From Aegilops tauschii subsp. strangulata (taxonomy: Eukaryota; Streptophyta; Magnoliopsida; Poales; Poaceae), in NCBI RefSeq assembly GCF_002575655.3, contig NC_053035.3, positions 92,901,322 to 92,965,321 of the forward strand: a stretch of DNA of 64,000 nt, read 5' to 3'. Under the pieces are notes generated by a model. It did no database searches, was not told the DNA's origin, and worked only from the letters and a program-made list of their open reading frames with translations. Shown piece after piece: positions 22,118-33,360 of this stretch (its first letter is position 1; each line of letters begins with the position of its first letter). The position numbers were made by a program, and so were the translations under genes.

Positions 22118-23881
22118 TGGAGGAAATATGCCCTAGAGGCAATAATAAAGTTGTTATTTTATATTTCCTTATATCATGATAAATCTTTTTTATTCATGCT
22201 AGAATTGTATTAACCGGAAACTTGATACATGTGTGGATACATAGACAAACACTGTGTCCCTAGTGAGCCTCTACTTGACTAGCTCGCTAATCAAAGATGG
22301 TTAAGGTTTCCTAACCATGGACATGAGTTGTCATTTGATAACGGGATCACATCATTAGGCGAATGATGTGATGGACATGACCCATCCGTTAGCTTAGCAC
22401 ATTGATCGTTCAGTTTTATTGCTATTGCTTTCTTCATGTCAACTACATATTCCTTCTACTATGAGATTATGCAACCCCGGATACCGGAGGAATGCCTTGT
22501 GTGCTATCAAACGTCACAACGTAACTGGGTGATTATAAAGATGCTCTACAAGTATCTCCGAAGGTGTTTGTTGGGTTGGCATAGATCGAGATTAGGATTT
22601 GTCACTCCGAGTACCAGAGAGGTATCTCTGGTCCCTCTCGGTAATGCACATCATAAGAAGCCTTGCAAGCAAAGTGACTAATGAGTTAGTTACAAGATGA
22701 TGCATTACGGAACGAGTAAAGAGACTTGCCGGTAACGAGATTGAACTAGGTATGTGGATACCGACGATCGAATCTCGGGCAAGTAACATACCGATGGACA
22801 AAGGGAATAACGTATGTTGTCATAACGGTTCGACCGATAAAGATCTTCGTTGAATATGTAGGAGCCAATTTGAGCATCCAGGTTCCACTATTGGTTATTG
22901 ACCGGAGAGGTGTCTCGGTCATGTCTACATAGTTCTCGAACCCGTAGGGTCGCACGCTTAACGTTCGATGACGATTTAGTATTATATGAGTTATGTGATT
23001 TGGTGACTGAATGTTGTTCGGAGTCTCGGATGAGATCACGGACATGAAGAGGAGTCTCGAAATGGTCGAGAGGTAAAGATTGATATATAGTACGATAGTA
23101 TTTGGACACCGAAAGTGTTTTGGGGGGTACCGGGTACTTATCGGGTCACCGGAAGGGGTTTCGGGCACCCCCGCCAAAAGATATGGACCTTATGGGCCAA
23201 GAGGGGAACGCACCAGCCACAAGGGGCTGGTGCGCCCCACATATGGGTCGGCCAGGGATGGAGAAGGAAAGGGGAAGGGAGAAAGGCAAGTGTGGATTAG
23301 GATTCACACTTCCTTCTCTCTCCCCCCTTCTTTCCTTCCCCCTCGGTCAAATATGGCAGGGGGCGGAGGGCAAGGAAGCCTCAAGGGGGCCTACGGCCAG
23401 CCCTTGGGCGCCTCCTGGCCTCTTCCCTCCTGCTCCCACCTATATATCTGTGGGAAGGGGGCGCCTAGAACACACAACATCAATTGTTAGCCGTGTGCAG
23501 CGCCCCCCTCCACAGTTTACAACCCCGGTCATATTCTCGCGGTGCTTAGGCGAAGCCCTGCGCGGATCACTTCACCATCACCGTCACCATGCCGTCGTGT
23601 TGACGGAACTCATCTACTTCCTCGACACCTTGCTGGATCAAGAAGGCGAGGGACGTCATCGCGATGAACGTGTGCAGAACTCGGAGGTGCTGTACATTCG
23701 GTGCTTGATCGGTCGGAGCTAGAAAAAGTTCGACTACATCAACCGCGTTGTCATACGCTTCCACTTTCAGTCTACGAGGGTATGTAGACACACTCTCCCC
23801 CTCTCGTTGCTATGCATCTCCCAAATAGATCTTGCATGAGCGTAGGATTTTTTTTGAAATTGCATGCTACGTTTCCCAACA
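22118..23881 (+). repeat. 3' LTR of BARE-1/Angela-like Copia copy 2 (1.76 kb)
   Basis: Starts TGGAGGAAATATGCCCTAGA after the purine tract and ends CGTTTCCCAACA at 23881, the standard ends of the BARE-1/Angela/WIS LTR. It contains the family's CTCGGGCAAGTAACATACCG-type block near 22775 and TATATATC near 23440. The minisatellite begins at 23882, so the element inserted into that array. Its 5' LTR is not in the window. Confidence 0.93.
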
Positions 23882-24928
23882 CTAGTTGCGAGTCGAGGGT
23901 GGACTTGCAACTCGGACAAAAAATGTTGGGCCCCAGTTGCGATTCAAGGACGAACTTGCAACTCGGACAAAAAAGGTTGAGCCCTAGTTGCGAGTCGAGG
24001 GTGGACTTGCAACTCGAACAAAAAATGTTGGGCCCTAGTTGCGAGTCAGGGACAAACTTGCAACTCTGACAAAAAAGGTTGGACTCTAGTTGTGAGTCGA
24101 GGGTGTACTTGCAACTAGGACCAAAAAGGTTGAGCCCTAGTTGTGAGTCGAGGATGAACTTGCAACTCGGATAAAAAAGGTTGGACCCTAGTCGCGGGTC
24201 GAGGGTGGACTTGCAACTCGGCCAAAAAAGGTTGGGCCCCAGTTGCGAGTCGAGGACGCACTTGCAACTCAGCCAAAAAAGGTTGGGCCCTAGTTACTAG
24301 TCGAGGATGGACTTGCAACTCGGAAAAAAAGGTTGGGCCCTAGTTCCGAGTCGAGGGTGGACTTGCAACTTGGAAAGAAAGTCTAGAACCATTTTTGTCG
24401 AGAGTGGACTTGCAACTAGGACAAAAATGGTTTGGCCACAGTTGGACTTTCAACTGGAAAGAAAAGGCCGGACCCAATTGCGTGTCGAGGGTGGACTTGC
24501 AATTAGGACAAAAAATATTGAGACCTAGTTGCGAGTTAAGAGTGCAATTGCAACCAGGAAAAAAGGGTCGGGCCCAGCTGTGACTCAAGGGTGGATCGCG
24601 ATTGGGACAAAAAAGGGCCAGGTCCAAGTTACAAGTCAAGGGGGGTATTGCAACTGGGACAAAAAAGTTCGGTCCCTAACTGCGAGTCAAGGGTGGACTT
24701 GCAACTAGAAAAAAGTCGGGCCCCAGTTGCGAGTTGACGATGGACTTGCAACTAGGACAAAAAAAAGTTCGGGTCCTAGAGTCGAGAGCGGACTTGAAAT
24801 TGGGAGGAAAAAACATCGGGCCCGAGTTGCGAGACGAGGACGGACTTACAACTAGGAGAAAAAGAAGACCGAGTCTCAGTTGCAAATCGAGGGTGGACTT
24901 GCAACTAGGACAAAAAAATGCCAGGCCA
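23882..24928 (+). repeat. 51-bp minisatellite with hairpin-forming monomers
   Basis: About twenty diverged tandem units of roughly 51 bases. Each has AGTTGCGAGTC, a spacer with GAGGGTG, then GACTTGCAACT, which can pair with the first arm, then a run of A and GGTTGGGCCCT. The 51-base period is a multiple of three, so several frames on both strands stay open as 17-residue repeats (for example SCESRVDLQLGQK); these are not genes. The array is entered on the left by Copia copy 2 and on the right by Athila-like copy 2. Confidence 0.9.
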
Positions 24929-26513
24929 TGATACGTCTCCAACGTATCTATAATTTTTTATTGTTCCATGCTATTATATTATCTGTTTTGGATGTTTTAT
25001 ATGCATTAATGTGCTATTTTATATGGTTTCTGGGACTATCCTATTAACCTAGAGCCAGTGTCAGTTTCTGTTTTTTCCTTGTTTTAGAGTTTCACAGAAA
25101 AGGAATACCAAACGAAATAAAACTTTCGCGATGATTTTTCTTGGACCAGAAGACACCGAGGAAACTTGGAGTGCAAGTCAGAAGAGCCACGAGGCGGCCA
25201 CAAGGGTGGAGGGCACGCCCAAGGGGGTAGGGCGCACCCCCGACCTTGTGGGCCCTTATAGGTCCCCTGACCTAATTCTTCCTCCTATATATACTCTTAT
25301 ACCCCAAAAACATCTAGGGGAGCCACGAAACAACTTTTCCACCGCCGCAACCTTATGTACCCATGAGATCCCATCTTGGGGCCATTTCCGGCATCCTGCC
25401 GGAGGGGGATTCGATCACGGAGGGCTTCTACATCAACACCATTGCCTCTCCGATGAAGCGTGAGTAGTTTACTTCAGACCTACGGGTCCATAGCTAGTAG
25501 CTAGATGGCTTCTTCTCTCTCTTTGATTCTCAATACAAAGTTCTCCTCGATGTTCTTGGAGATCTATTCGACGTAATACTCTTTGGCGGTGTGTTTGCCG
25601 AGATCCAATGAATTGTGGATTTATGATCAGCTTATCTATGAATATTATTTGAATCTCCTCTGAATTCTTATATGCATGATTTGATATCTTTGCAAGTCTC
25701 TTCGAACTATCGATTTGGTTTGGCCAACTAGATTGGTTTTTCTTGCAATGGGAGAAGTGCTTAGCTTTGAGTTCAATATTGCGGTGTCCTTTTCCAGTGA
25801 CAGCAGGGGCAGCAAGGCACATATTGTATTGTTGCCATCGAGGATAAAAAGATGGGGTTTTCATCATATTCTTGAGTTAATCCCCGTGACACCATGTCAT
25901 CTTGCTTATTGCATTACTCTGTTCTTATGAACTTAATACTCTAGATGCAGGCAAGAGTCGGTCGATGTGTGGAGTAATAGTAGTAGATGCAGAATTGTTT
26001 TGGTCTACTTGACACGGACGTGATGCCTATATTCATGATCATTGCCTTAGATATCGTCATAACTTTGCGCTTTTCTATCAATTGCTCGGCAATAATTTGT
26101 TCACCCACCGTAATAATTTCTATCTTGAGAGAAGCCTCTAGTGAAACCTATGGCCCCCGAGTCTATTTTACATCATATTAGTTTCCCATCAACTTGCCAA
26201 TTTCTTTCGCATTTTCCTTATTTTGCAATCTTTATTTTCCGTTCCATAAACCAAAAATACAAAAAATATCACTTTACCGTTTATCCATCTCTATCAGATC
26301 TCACTTTGCGAATAACCGTGAAGGGATTGACAACCCCTTTGTCGCGTTGGTTGCAAGTTGGTGTTTGTTTGTGCAGGTATTCGGTGGCTTGTTGCATAGT
26401 CTCCTACTAGATTGATACCTTGGTTCTCAAAACTAAGGGAAATACTTACGCTACTTTGCTGCATCACCCTTTCCTCTTCAAGGGAAAAACCAACGCATGC
26501 TCAAGAGGTAGCA
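24929..26513 (+). repeat. 5' LTR of Athila-like copy 2 (1.59 kb)
   Basis: Starts TGATACGTCTCC, ends GAGGTAGCA. It has a TATA box CCTATATATACTC (about 25283-25295), then leader-intron signals AAGC/GTGAGTAG (intron from 25460) and TTTGTTTGTGCAG (ending 26376). The 3' LTR is nearly identical. Confidence 0.93.
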
Positions 26514-26524
26514 AAAAGGATTTC

Positions 26525-26541
26525 TGGCGCCGTTGCCGGGG
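26525..26541 (+). other. Primer binding site, tRNA-Asp type (copy 2)
   Basis: TGGCGCCGTTGCCGGGG, 11 bases after the LTR end, same as copy 1. Confidence 0.9.
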
Positions 26542-26745
26542 AGATCTACACCAAGCCAAGACATACCAAGTACCCATCATAAACTCTCATCCCTCGCATT
26601 ACATTATTCCCATTCGCCTCTCGTTTTCCTCTCCCCCACTTCTAAAACGATTTTCAAAAAGATTCACCTTTTTTCGCCCCTCTTCCGTTCGTCTTCTTCG
26701 TTTGCTTTTTGTGTGCGCGTGTGTTGGATTGCTTGCTTTGTCACG

Positions 26746-28414
26746 ATGGCTCAAGATAACACCAAATTGTGTGACTTTTCCAACACCAACAACAATGATT
26801 TTATTAGTACTCCGATTGCTCCCGATGCTAATGCGGAATCTTGTGAGATGAATACTGCTTTGTTGAATCTTGTTATGAAAGATCAATTTTCCGGCCTTCC
26901 CAATGAAGATGCCGCATCCCATCTTAATAATTTCGTTGATTTGTGCGATATTCCAAAGAAAAAAGATGTGGATAATGATATTGGTAAGTTAAAGCTATTT
27001 CCGTTCTCGCTTAGGTATCGCGCTAAAACTTGGTTTTCATCTTTGCCTAAAAATAGTATTGATTCATGGAATAATTGTAAAGATGCTTTTATTTCCAAGT
27101 ATTTTGCTCCCGCTAAGATCATCTCCCTTAGGAATGATATTATGAATTTTAAGCAACTTGGTCATGAACATGTTGCACAATCTTGGGAGAGGATGAAATT
27201 GATGATTAGAAATTGTCCAACTCATGGTTTGAATTTATGGATGATTATACAAAAAAATTATGCCGGATTGAATTTTGCTTCTAGAAATCGTTTAGATTCG
27301 GACGCGGGAGGCACTTTTATGGAAATTACTTTAGGAGAAGCTACTAAACTCTTAGATAATATTATGGTTAAATTATTCTCAATGGCATACTGAAAGATCT
27401 TCCACTAGTAAAAAGGTGCATGCGATTGAAGAAATAAATGTTTTGACTGGAAAGATGGATGAGCTTATGAAATTGATTGCTAATAAGAGTGCTCCTATTG
27501 ATCCTAATGATATGCCTTTGTCTACTTTGATTGAATACAATAAAGAATCTATCGATGTGAATTTTGTTGGTAGGAACAATTTTGGTAATAATGCATATAG
27601 AGGTAATTTTAATCCTAGGCCGTTTCCTAGTAATTCCTCTAATAATTATGGTAATTCCTACAACAATTCTTATGGAAATTATAATAAGATGCCCTCTGAA
27701 TTTGAGAATAGTGTTAAAGAATTTATTAGTTCACAAAAGAATTTCAATGCTTTGATTGAAGAAAAATTGCTTAAGATTGATGATTTGGCTAGGAACGTGG
27801 ATATAATTTCTCTTGATGTTGATTCTTTGAAACTTAGATATATTCCACCTAATCATGATATCAATGAGTCTCTCAAAGCCATGAGAATTTCCATTGATGA
27901 ATGCAAAGAAAGAACCGCTAAGATGCGTGCTAAGAAAGATTGGTTTATAAAAGCGTGTTCTTCTAGTTTCCGTGAAAATAATGATGAAGATCTAAAAGTG
28001 ATTGATGTGACTCCTATTGAATCTTTGTTTTCCAATGTTAATATTGATAAACATGGGAATGGAGATGAGTCAACTTTAGTTAGAAGGCATCCCAATGATT
28101 CGGAGTTTTTAGATCTTGATGCAAAAATTGATAAAAGTGGGATTAGAGAGGTCAAAACTTTAGATAGCAATGAACCCACTATTTTGGATTTCGAGGACTT
28201 TAATTATGATAGTTGCTCTTTAATAGATTGTATTTCCTTGTTGCAATCCATGTTGAATTCTCCTCATGCTTATAATCAAAACAAAGCTTTTATTAAACAT
28301 ATCGTTAATGCTATGATGCAATCTTATGAAGAAAAGCTTAATTTGGAAGTTTATATTCCTAGAAAACTTTATGATGAGTGGGAACCTACTATTAAGATTA
28401 AGATTAAATATTAG
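26746..28414 (+). pseudogene. Athila-like gag (copy 2), one frameshift
   Basis: ATG at 26746 opens MAQDNTKLCDFSNTNNNDF. The gag capsid domain covers residues about 45-200 (FPFSLRYRAKTWFSSLP, NSIDSWNNCKDAFISKYFAP, QSWERMKLMIRNC). An extra base near 27370 breaks the frame after LLDNIM. The second part runs from about 27376 to a TAG at 28412-28414 and includes the NNAYRGNFNPRPFPSN stretch, charged helices and the segment before protease. Apart from these two lesions it is intact and far better kept than copy 1. Gag and protease were evidently one frame, as the segment before DLGAS continues in the same frame past the TAG. Confidence 0.88.
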
Positions 28415-28801
28415 GAGTGCTATGCTTTGTGTGATTTGGGTGCTAGTGTTTCCACGATTCCAAAAACTTTACGTGATGTGTTAGGTTTCCATGAATTTCA
28501 TGATTGTTCCTTAAATTTGCATCTTGCAGATTCCACTATTAAGAAACCTATGGGAAGTATTAATGATGTTCTTATTGTTGCAAATAGGAATTATGTGCCT
28601 GTAGATTTCAATGTTCTTGACATAGATTGCAATCCTACATGTCCTATTATTCTTGGTAGACCTTTCCTTAGAACGATTGGTGCAATTATTGATATGAAAG
28701 AAGGAAACATTAAATTTCAATTTCCGTTAAGGAAAGGCATGGAACACTTCCTAATAAAGAAAATTAAAAGAAAATTAAATTGCCTTATGAATCTATTATG
28801 A
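28415..28801 (+). pseudogene. Athila-like protease (copy 2)
   Basis: Continues the gag frame after the TAG at 28412-28414. The active site CDLGASVSTIPKTLRDVLG is at 28427-28485, followed by [33 protein letters not shown] and [14 protein letters not shown]; the frame ends at 28799-28801. Retroviral-type aspartic protease that would cleave gag. No RT follows, which is the unusual point: in autonomous Athila elements pol continues from here. Confidence 0.88.
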
Positions 28802-31614
28802 GAGCCACTTATGGATCACATGCCAAAGACGATTACACTTATATATATTCATGTTTCTATGCCTAGCTAGGGGCATTAAACAATAGCACTTGTTGGGAGG
28901 CAACCCAATTTTATTTTTGTTCTTGCTTTTTAGCTCATGTTTTGCTTTGAATAAATCATCTAGACTCAAGTTAGATGTGGTTTTGTGTTTTAATTAGTGC
29001 TTGTGCCAAGTAAGACCTATAGGATAGCCTGCGGTGATAGTTGATTTGATCTTGCTGAAAAAACAGAAACATTTGCGTCCAGAGTTAGAATTTTTAAAAA
29101 TCACAGAAGCGACGCAAAACTCTGAATTTTTTATAGTAGATTGATAAACAAATTTCCTAGGACTTCCTAGTTTTTCAGGATTTTTAGAGTTAGATAAGTA
29201 TTCGAACTATTCAGATTGCTACAGACTGTTCTGTTTTTAACAAATTCTGTTTTCCGCGTGTTGTTCGCTTATTTTGATGCATCTATGGCTAGTATCGGGG
29301 GGTATGAACCATGGAAAAGTTGGAATATAGTAGATATTACACCAATATAAATAAAAAATGAGTTCACAACAGTACCAAAAGTGGTGATTTATTTTCTTAT
29401 ACTAACGGAGCTTACGAGATTTTCTATTGAGTTTTGTATTATGAAGTTTTGAAGTTTTGGGTAAGGATTTGATGGACTGTGGAATAAGGACTGGCAAGAG
29501 CCTAAGCTTGGGGATGCCCAAGGCACCACAAGGTAATATTCAAGAATGTCAAAAAGCCTAAGCTTGGGGATGCCCCGGGAAGGCATCCCCTCTTTCGTCT
29601 TCGTCTATCGGTAACTTTACTTGAGGCTATATTTTTATTCACCACATGATATGTGTTTTGCTTGGAGCGTCTTGTATGATTCGAGTCTTTGCTTTTTAGT
29701 TTGCCACAATCGCCCTTGTTGTATGCACCTTTTGAGAGACACACGCATGAATCATGATTTATTAGAATGCTCTAGGTGCTTCACTTATATCTTTTGAGCT
29801 AGGCAAAATTTGCTCTAGTGCTTCGCTTATATCCTTTTAAAGCACGGCGGTGATTTTGTTTTATAGAAATTGATGAACTATCGTACTTCAATTATATTAT
29901 TTTGAGAGTCCCTAAACAGCATGGTACTTTGCTTTGGTTATAAATTTAGTCCTAATATGATAGGCATCCAAGAGGGATATAATAAAAACTTTCATATAAA
30001 GTGCATTGAATACTATGTGAAGTTTGATTCCTTATGATTGTTTTGAGATATGAAGATGGTGATATTAGAGTCATGCTAGTAAGTAGTTGTGAATTGGAGA
30101 AATACTTGTGTTAAGGTTTGTGAGTCTCGTAGCATGCACGTATGGTGAACCGTTATGTAACGAAGTTGGAGCATGATATGTTTTTTGATTGTCTTCCTTA
30201 TGAGTGGCGGTCGAGGACGAGCGATGGTCTTTTCCTACCAATCTATCCCCCTAGGAGCATGTGCGTAGTACTTTGTTTCGATGACTAATAGATTTTTGCA
30301 ATAAGTATGTGTGTTCTTTATGACTAATGTCGAGTCCATGGATTATACGCACTCCCACCTTTCCGCCATTGCTAGCCTCTCTAGTACCGCGCAATTTTCG
30401 CCGGTACCATAAACACACCACATATCCTTCCTCAAAACAGCCACCATACCTACCTATTATGGCATTTCCATAGCCATTCCGAGATATATTGCCATGCAAC
30501 CTTACACTGTTTTGTTTATTATGACACGCATCATCATTGTCATATTGCTTTGCATGATCAAGTAGTTGACATCGTATTTGTGACAAAGCCACTGTTCATC
30601 ATTTTTTATACATGTCGCTCTTGATTCATTGCACATCCCGGTACACCGCCGGAGGCATTCACATAGAGTCATATTTTTGTTCTAGTATCCAGTTGTAATT
30701 CTTGAGTTGTAAGTAAATAGAAGTGTGATGATTTTCATTATTAGATCATTGTCCCATGTGAGGAAATAAAAAAGGAGAGAAAGGCCAACTAAAAAAAGAG
30801 AAGGCCCAAAAAAGAGAGAAAAAGAGAGAAGGGACAATGTTACTATCCTTTTTGCCACACTTGTGCTTCAAAATAGCACCATGATCTTCATGATAGAGAG
30901 TCTTTTATGTTATCACTTTCATATGCTAGTGGGAATTTTTCATTATAGAACTTGGCCTGTTTATTCCAACGATGGGCTTCCTCAAACGCCCTAGGTCTTC
31001 ATGAGCAAGCAAGTTGGATGCACACCCACTTAGTTTTCTTTTTGAGCTTTCATAAACTTATAGCTCTAGTGCATCCGTTGCATGGCAATCCCTACTCACT
31101 CACATTGATATCTATTAATGGGCATCTCCATATACCGTTGATACGCCTACTTGATGTGAGACTATCTCCCTCTTTTTGTCTTCTCCACAACCACCGTCTA
31201 TTCCACCTATAGTGTTATGTACATGGCTCACGCTCATGTATAGCGTGAAAGTTGAAAAGGTTTGCGAACATCAAAAGTATGAAACAATTGCTTGGATTGT
31301 CATCGGGATTGTGCATGATTTGAATATTTTGTGTGATGAAGATGGAGCATAGCCAGACTATATGATTTTGTAGGGATAAGCTTTCTTTTGCCATGTTATT
31401 TTGAGAAGACATAATTATTTTGTTAGTATGCTTGAAGTATTGTTGTTTTTATGTCAATATTAAACTTTTGTTTTGAATCTTACGGATCCGAACATTTATT
31501 CCACAATAAAGAGAATTATATGGATAAATATGATAGGTAGCATTTCACATCAAAAATTCTATTTTTTATCATTTACCTACTCGAGGACGAGCAGGAATTA
31601 AGCTTGGGGATGCT
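28802..31614 (+). other. Noncoding internal region of Athila-like copy 2
   Basis: About 2.8 kb with short frames only and no polymerase, RNase H, integrase or envelope-like motif. Shared landmarks with copy 1 are TTGTTGGGAGGCAACCCAAT (about 28890), GCTTCACTTATAT-type repeats (about 29775-29850, the complement of the AAGTGAAGC repeats), GAGGACGAGCAGGAATTAAG (about 31583) and the purine tract AAGCTTGGGGATGCT (31600-31614) before the 3' LTR. An AG-rich patch lies at about 30765-30835. Confidence 0.75.
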
Positions 31615-33202
31615 TGATACGCCTCCAACGTATCTATAATTTTTTATTGTTCCATGCTATTATATTATCTGTTTTGGATGTTTTCTTTTGCTATTTTATA
31701 TGATTTTTGGGACTAACCTATTAACCTAGAGCCCAGTGCCAGGTTTTTTCTCTCCTTGTTTTAGAGTTTCGCAGAAAAGGAATACCAAACGGAGTCCAAA
31801 CGGAATAAAACTTTCACAAGAATTTTTCTTGGACCAGAAGACACCCAGGAGACTTGGAGTGCAAGTCAGAAGAGCCACGAGGCAGCCACAAGGGTAGAGG
31901 GCGCGCCCAGGGGGTAGGGCACGCCCCTCGACCTTGTGGGCCCCTCGTAGGTCCCCTGACCTAATTCTTCCTCCTATATATATACTCTTATACCCCAAAA
32001 ACATCCAGGGGAGCACGAAACCACTTTTCCACCGCCGCAACCTTCTGTACCCGTGAGATCCCATCTTGGGGAATGTTCCGGCATCCTGCCGGAGGGGGAT
32101 TCGATCATAGAGGGCTTCTACATCAACATCATTGCCTCTCCGATGAAGCGTGAGTAGTTTACTTCAGACCTACGGGTCCATAGCTAGTAGCTAGACGGCT
32201 TCTTGTCTCTCTTTGATTCTCAATACAAAGTTCTCCTCGATGTTATCGGAGATCTATTCGATGTAATACTCTTTTGCGGTGTGTTTGCCGAGATCCGATG
32301 AATTGTGGATTTATGATCAGCTTCTATGAATATTATTTGAATCTCCTCTGAATTCTTATATGCATGATTTGATATCTTTGCAAGTCTCTTCGAACTATCG
32401 ATTTGGTTTGGCCAACTAGATTGGCTTTTCTTGCAATGGGAGAAGTGCTTAGCTTTGGGTTCAATCTTGCGGTGTCCTTTTCCAGTGACAGCAGGGGCAG
32501 CAAGGCACGTATTGTGTTGTTGCCATCGAGGATAAAAAGATGGGGTTTTCATCATATTGCTTGAGTTAATCCCGCGACATCATGTCGTCTTGCTTATTGC
32601 GTTACTCTATTCTTATGAACTTAATACTCTAGATGCAGGCAGGAGTCGGTCGATGTGTGGAGTAATAGTAGTAGATGCAGAATCGTTTCGGTCTACTTGA
32701 CACGGACGTGATGCCTATATTCATGATCATTGCCTTAGATATCGTCATAACTTTGCGCTTTTCTATCAATTGCTCGGCGGTAATTTGTTCACGCACCGTA
32801 ATAATTTCTATCTTGAGATAAACCTCTAGTGAAACGTATGGCCCCCGGGTCTATTTTACATCATATTAGTTTCCCGTCAACTTGCCAATTTATTTCGTTG
32901 TTTACTTATTTTGCAATCTTTATTTTCCATTCCATAAACCAAAAATACCAAAAAATATTACTTTACCATTTATCCATCTCTATCAGATCTCACTTTGCGA
33001 ATAACCGTGAAGGGATTGACAACCCCTTTGTCGTGTTGGTTGCAAGTTGGTCTTTGTTTGTGCAGGTATTCGGTTGCTTGTTGCGTAGTCTCCTACTGGA
33101 TTGATACCTTGGTTCTCAAAACTAAGGGAAATACTTATGCTACTTTGCTGCATCACCCTTTCCTCTTCAAGGGAAAAACCAATGCATGCTCAAGAGGTAG
33201 CA
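31615..33202 (+). repeat. 3' LTR of Athila-like copy 2 (1.59 kb)
   Basis: Starts TGATACGCCTCC, ends GAGGTAGCA at 33202. Near-identical to the 5' LTR with scattered substitutions and small indels. It carries the TATA box near 31975 and the same leader-intron signals (32150 and 33065). Confidence 0.93.
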
Positions 33203-33360
33203 GGCCCCAGTTGAGAGTCGAGGGCAGACGTGCAAATGGGACAAAATAAGAACGGGTCCCAATTGCGAGTCGAGGGTGGACTTGCAACTAGGACAAAAAG
33301 AAGTCAGACCCTTGTTATGAGTCGAGGGCCAACACAAGCGGAGTCAAACAGGCCTAGGCC
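33203..33360 (+). repeat. Continuation of the 51-bp minisatellite
   Basis: GGCCCCAGTTGAGAGTCGAG resumes the array interrupted at 24928. About three diverged units follow, ending near 33330-33360. One more degenerate unit is visible at about 33526-33600. Confidence 0.85.

Larger units (their letters stand above)
24929..33202 (+). mobile_element. Athila-like Gypsy element with gag and protease only (copy 2, both LTRs)
   Basis: Complete in outline: 5' LTR 24929-26513, primer site 26525-26541, gag, protease, 2.8 kb noncoding, purine tract, 3' LTR 31615-33202. Flanking pentamers GGCCA (24924-24928) and GGCCC (33203-33207) fit a 5-bp target duplication with one change. Minisatellite sequence continues on both sides. 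Like copy 1 it has no pol, so transposition would need enzymes from another element. Confidence 0.92.

Noticed and set aside
7426..23881. Treating the two Copia regions as one element split by later insertions
   Set aside because: They overlap in the RT and RNase H domains and carry different lesions, so they are separate copies.
23882..24928. CRISPR-like regularly spaced repeat
   Set aside because: Units are contiguous and diverged with no unique spacers, and this is plant nuclear DNA.
23812..24942. Long ORFs with 17-residue repeats on both strands
   Set aside because: The 51-bp monomer is a multiple of three, so several frames stay open at once; no start context, domain or single preferred strand.
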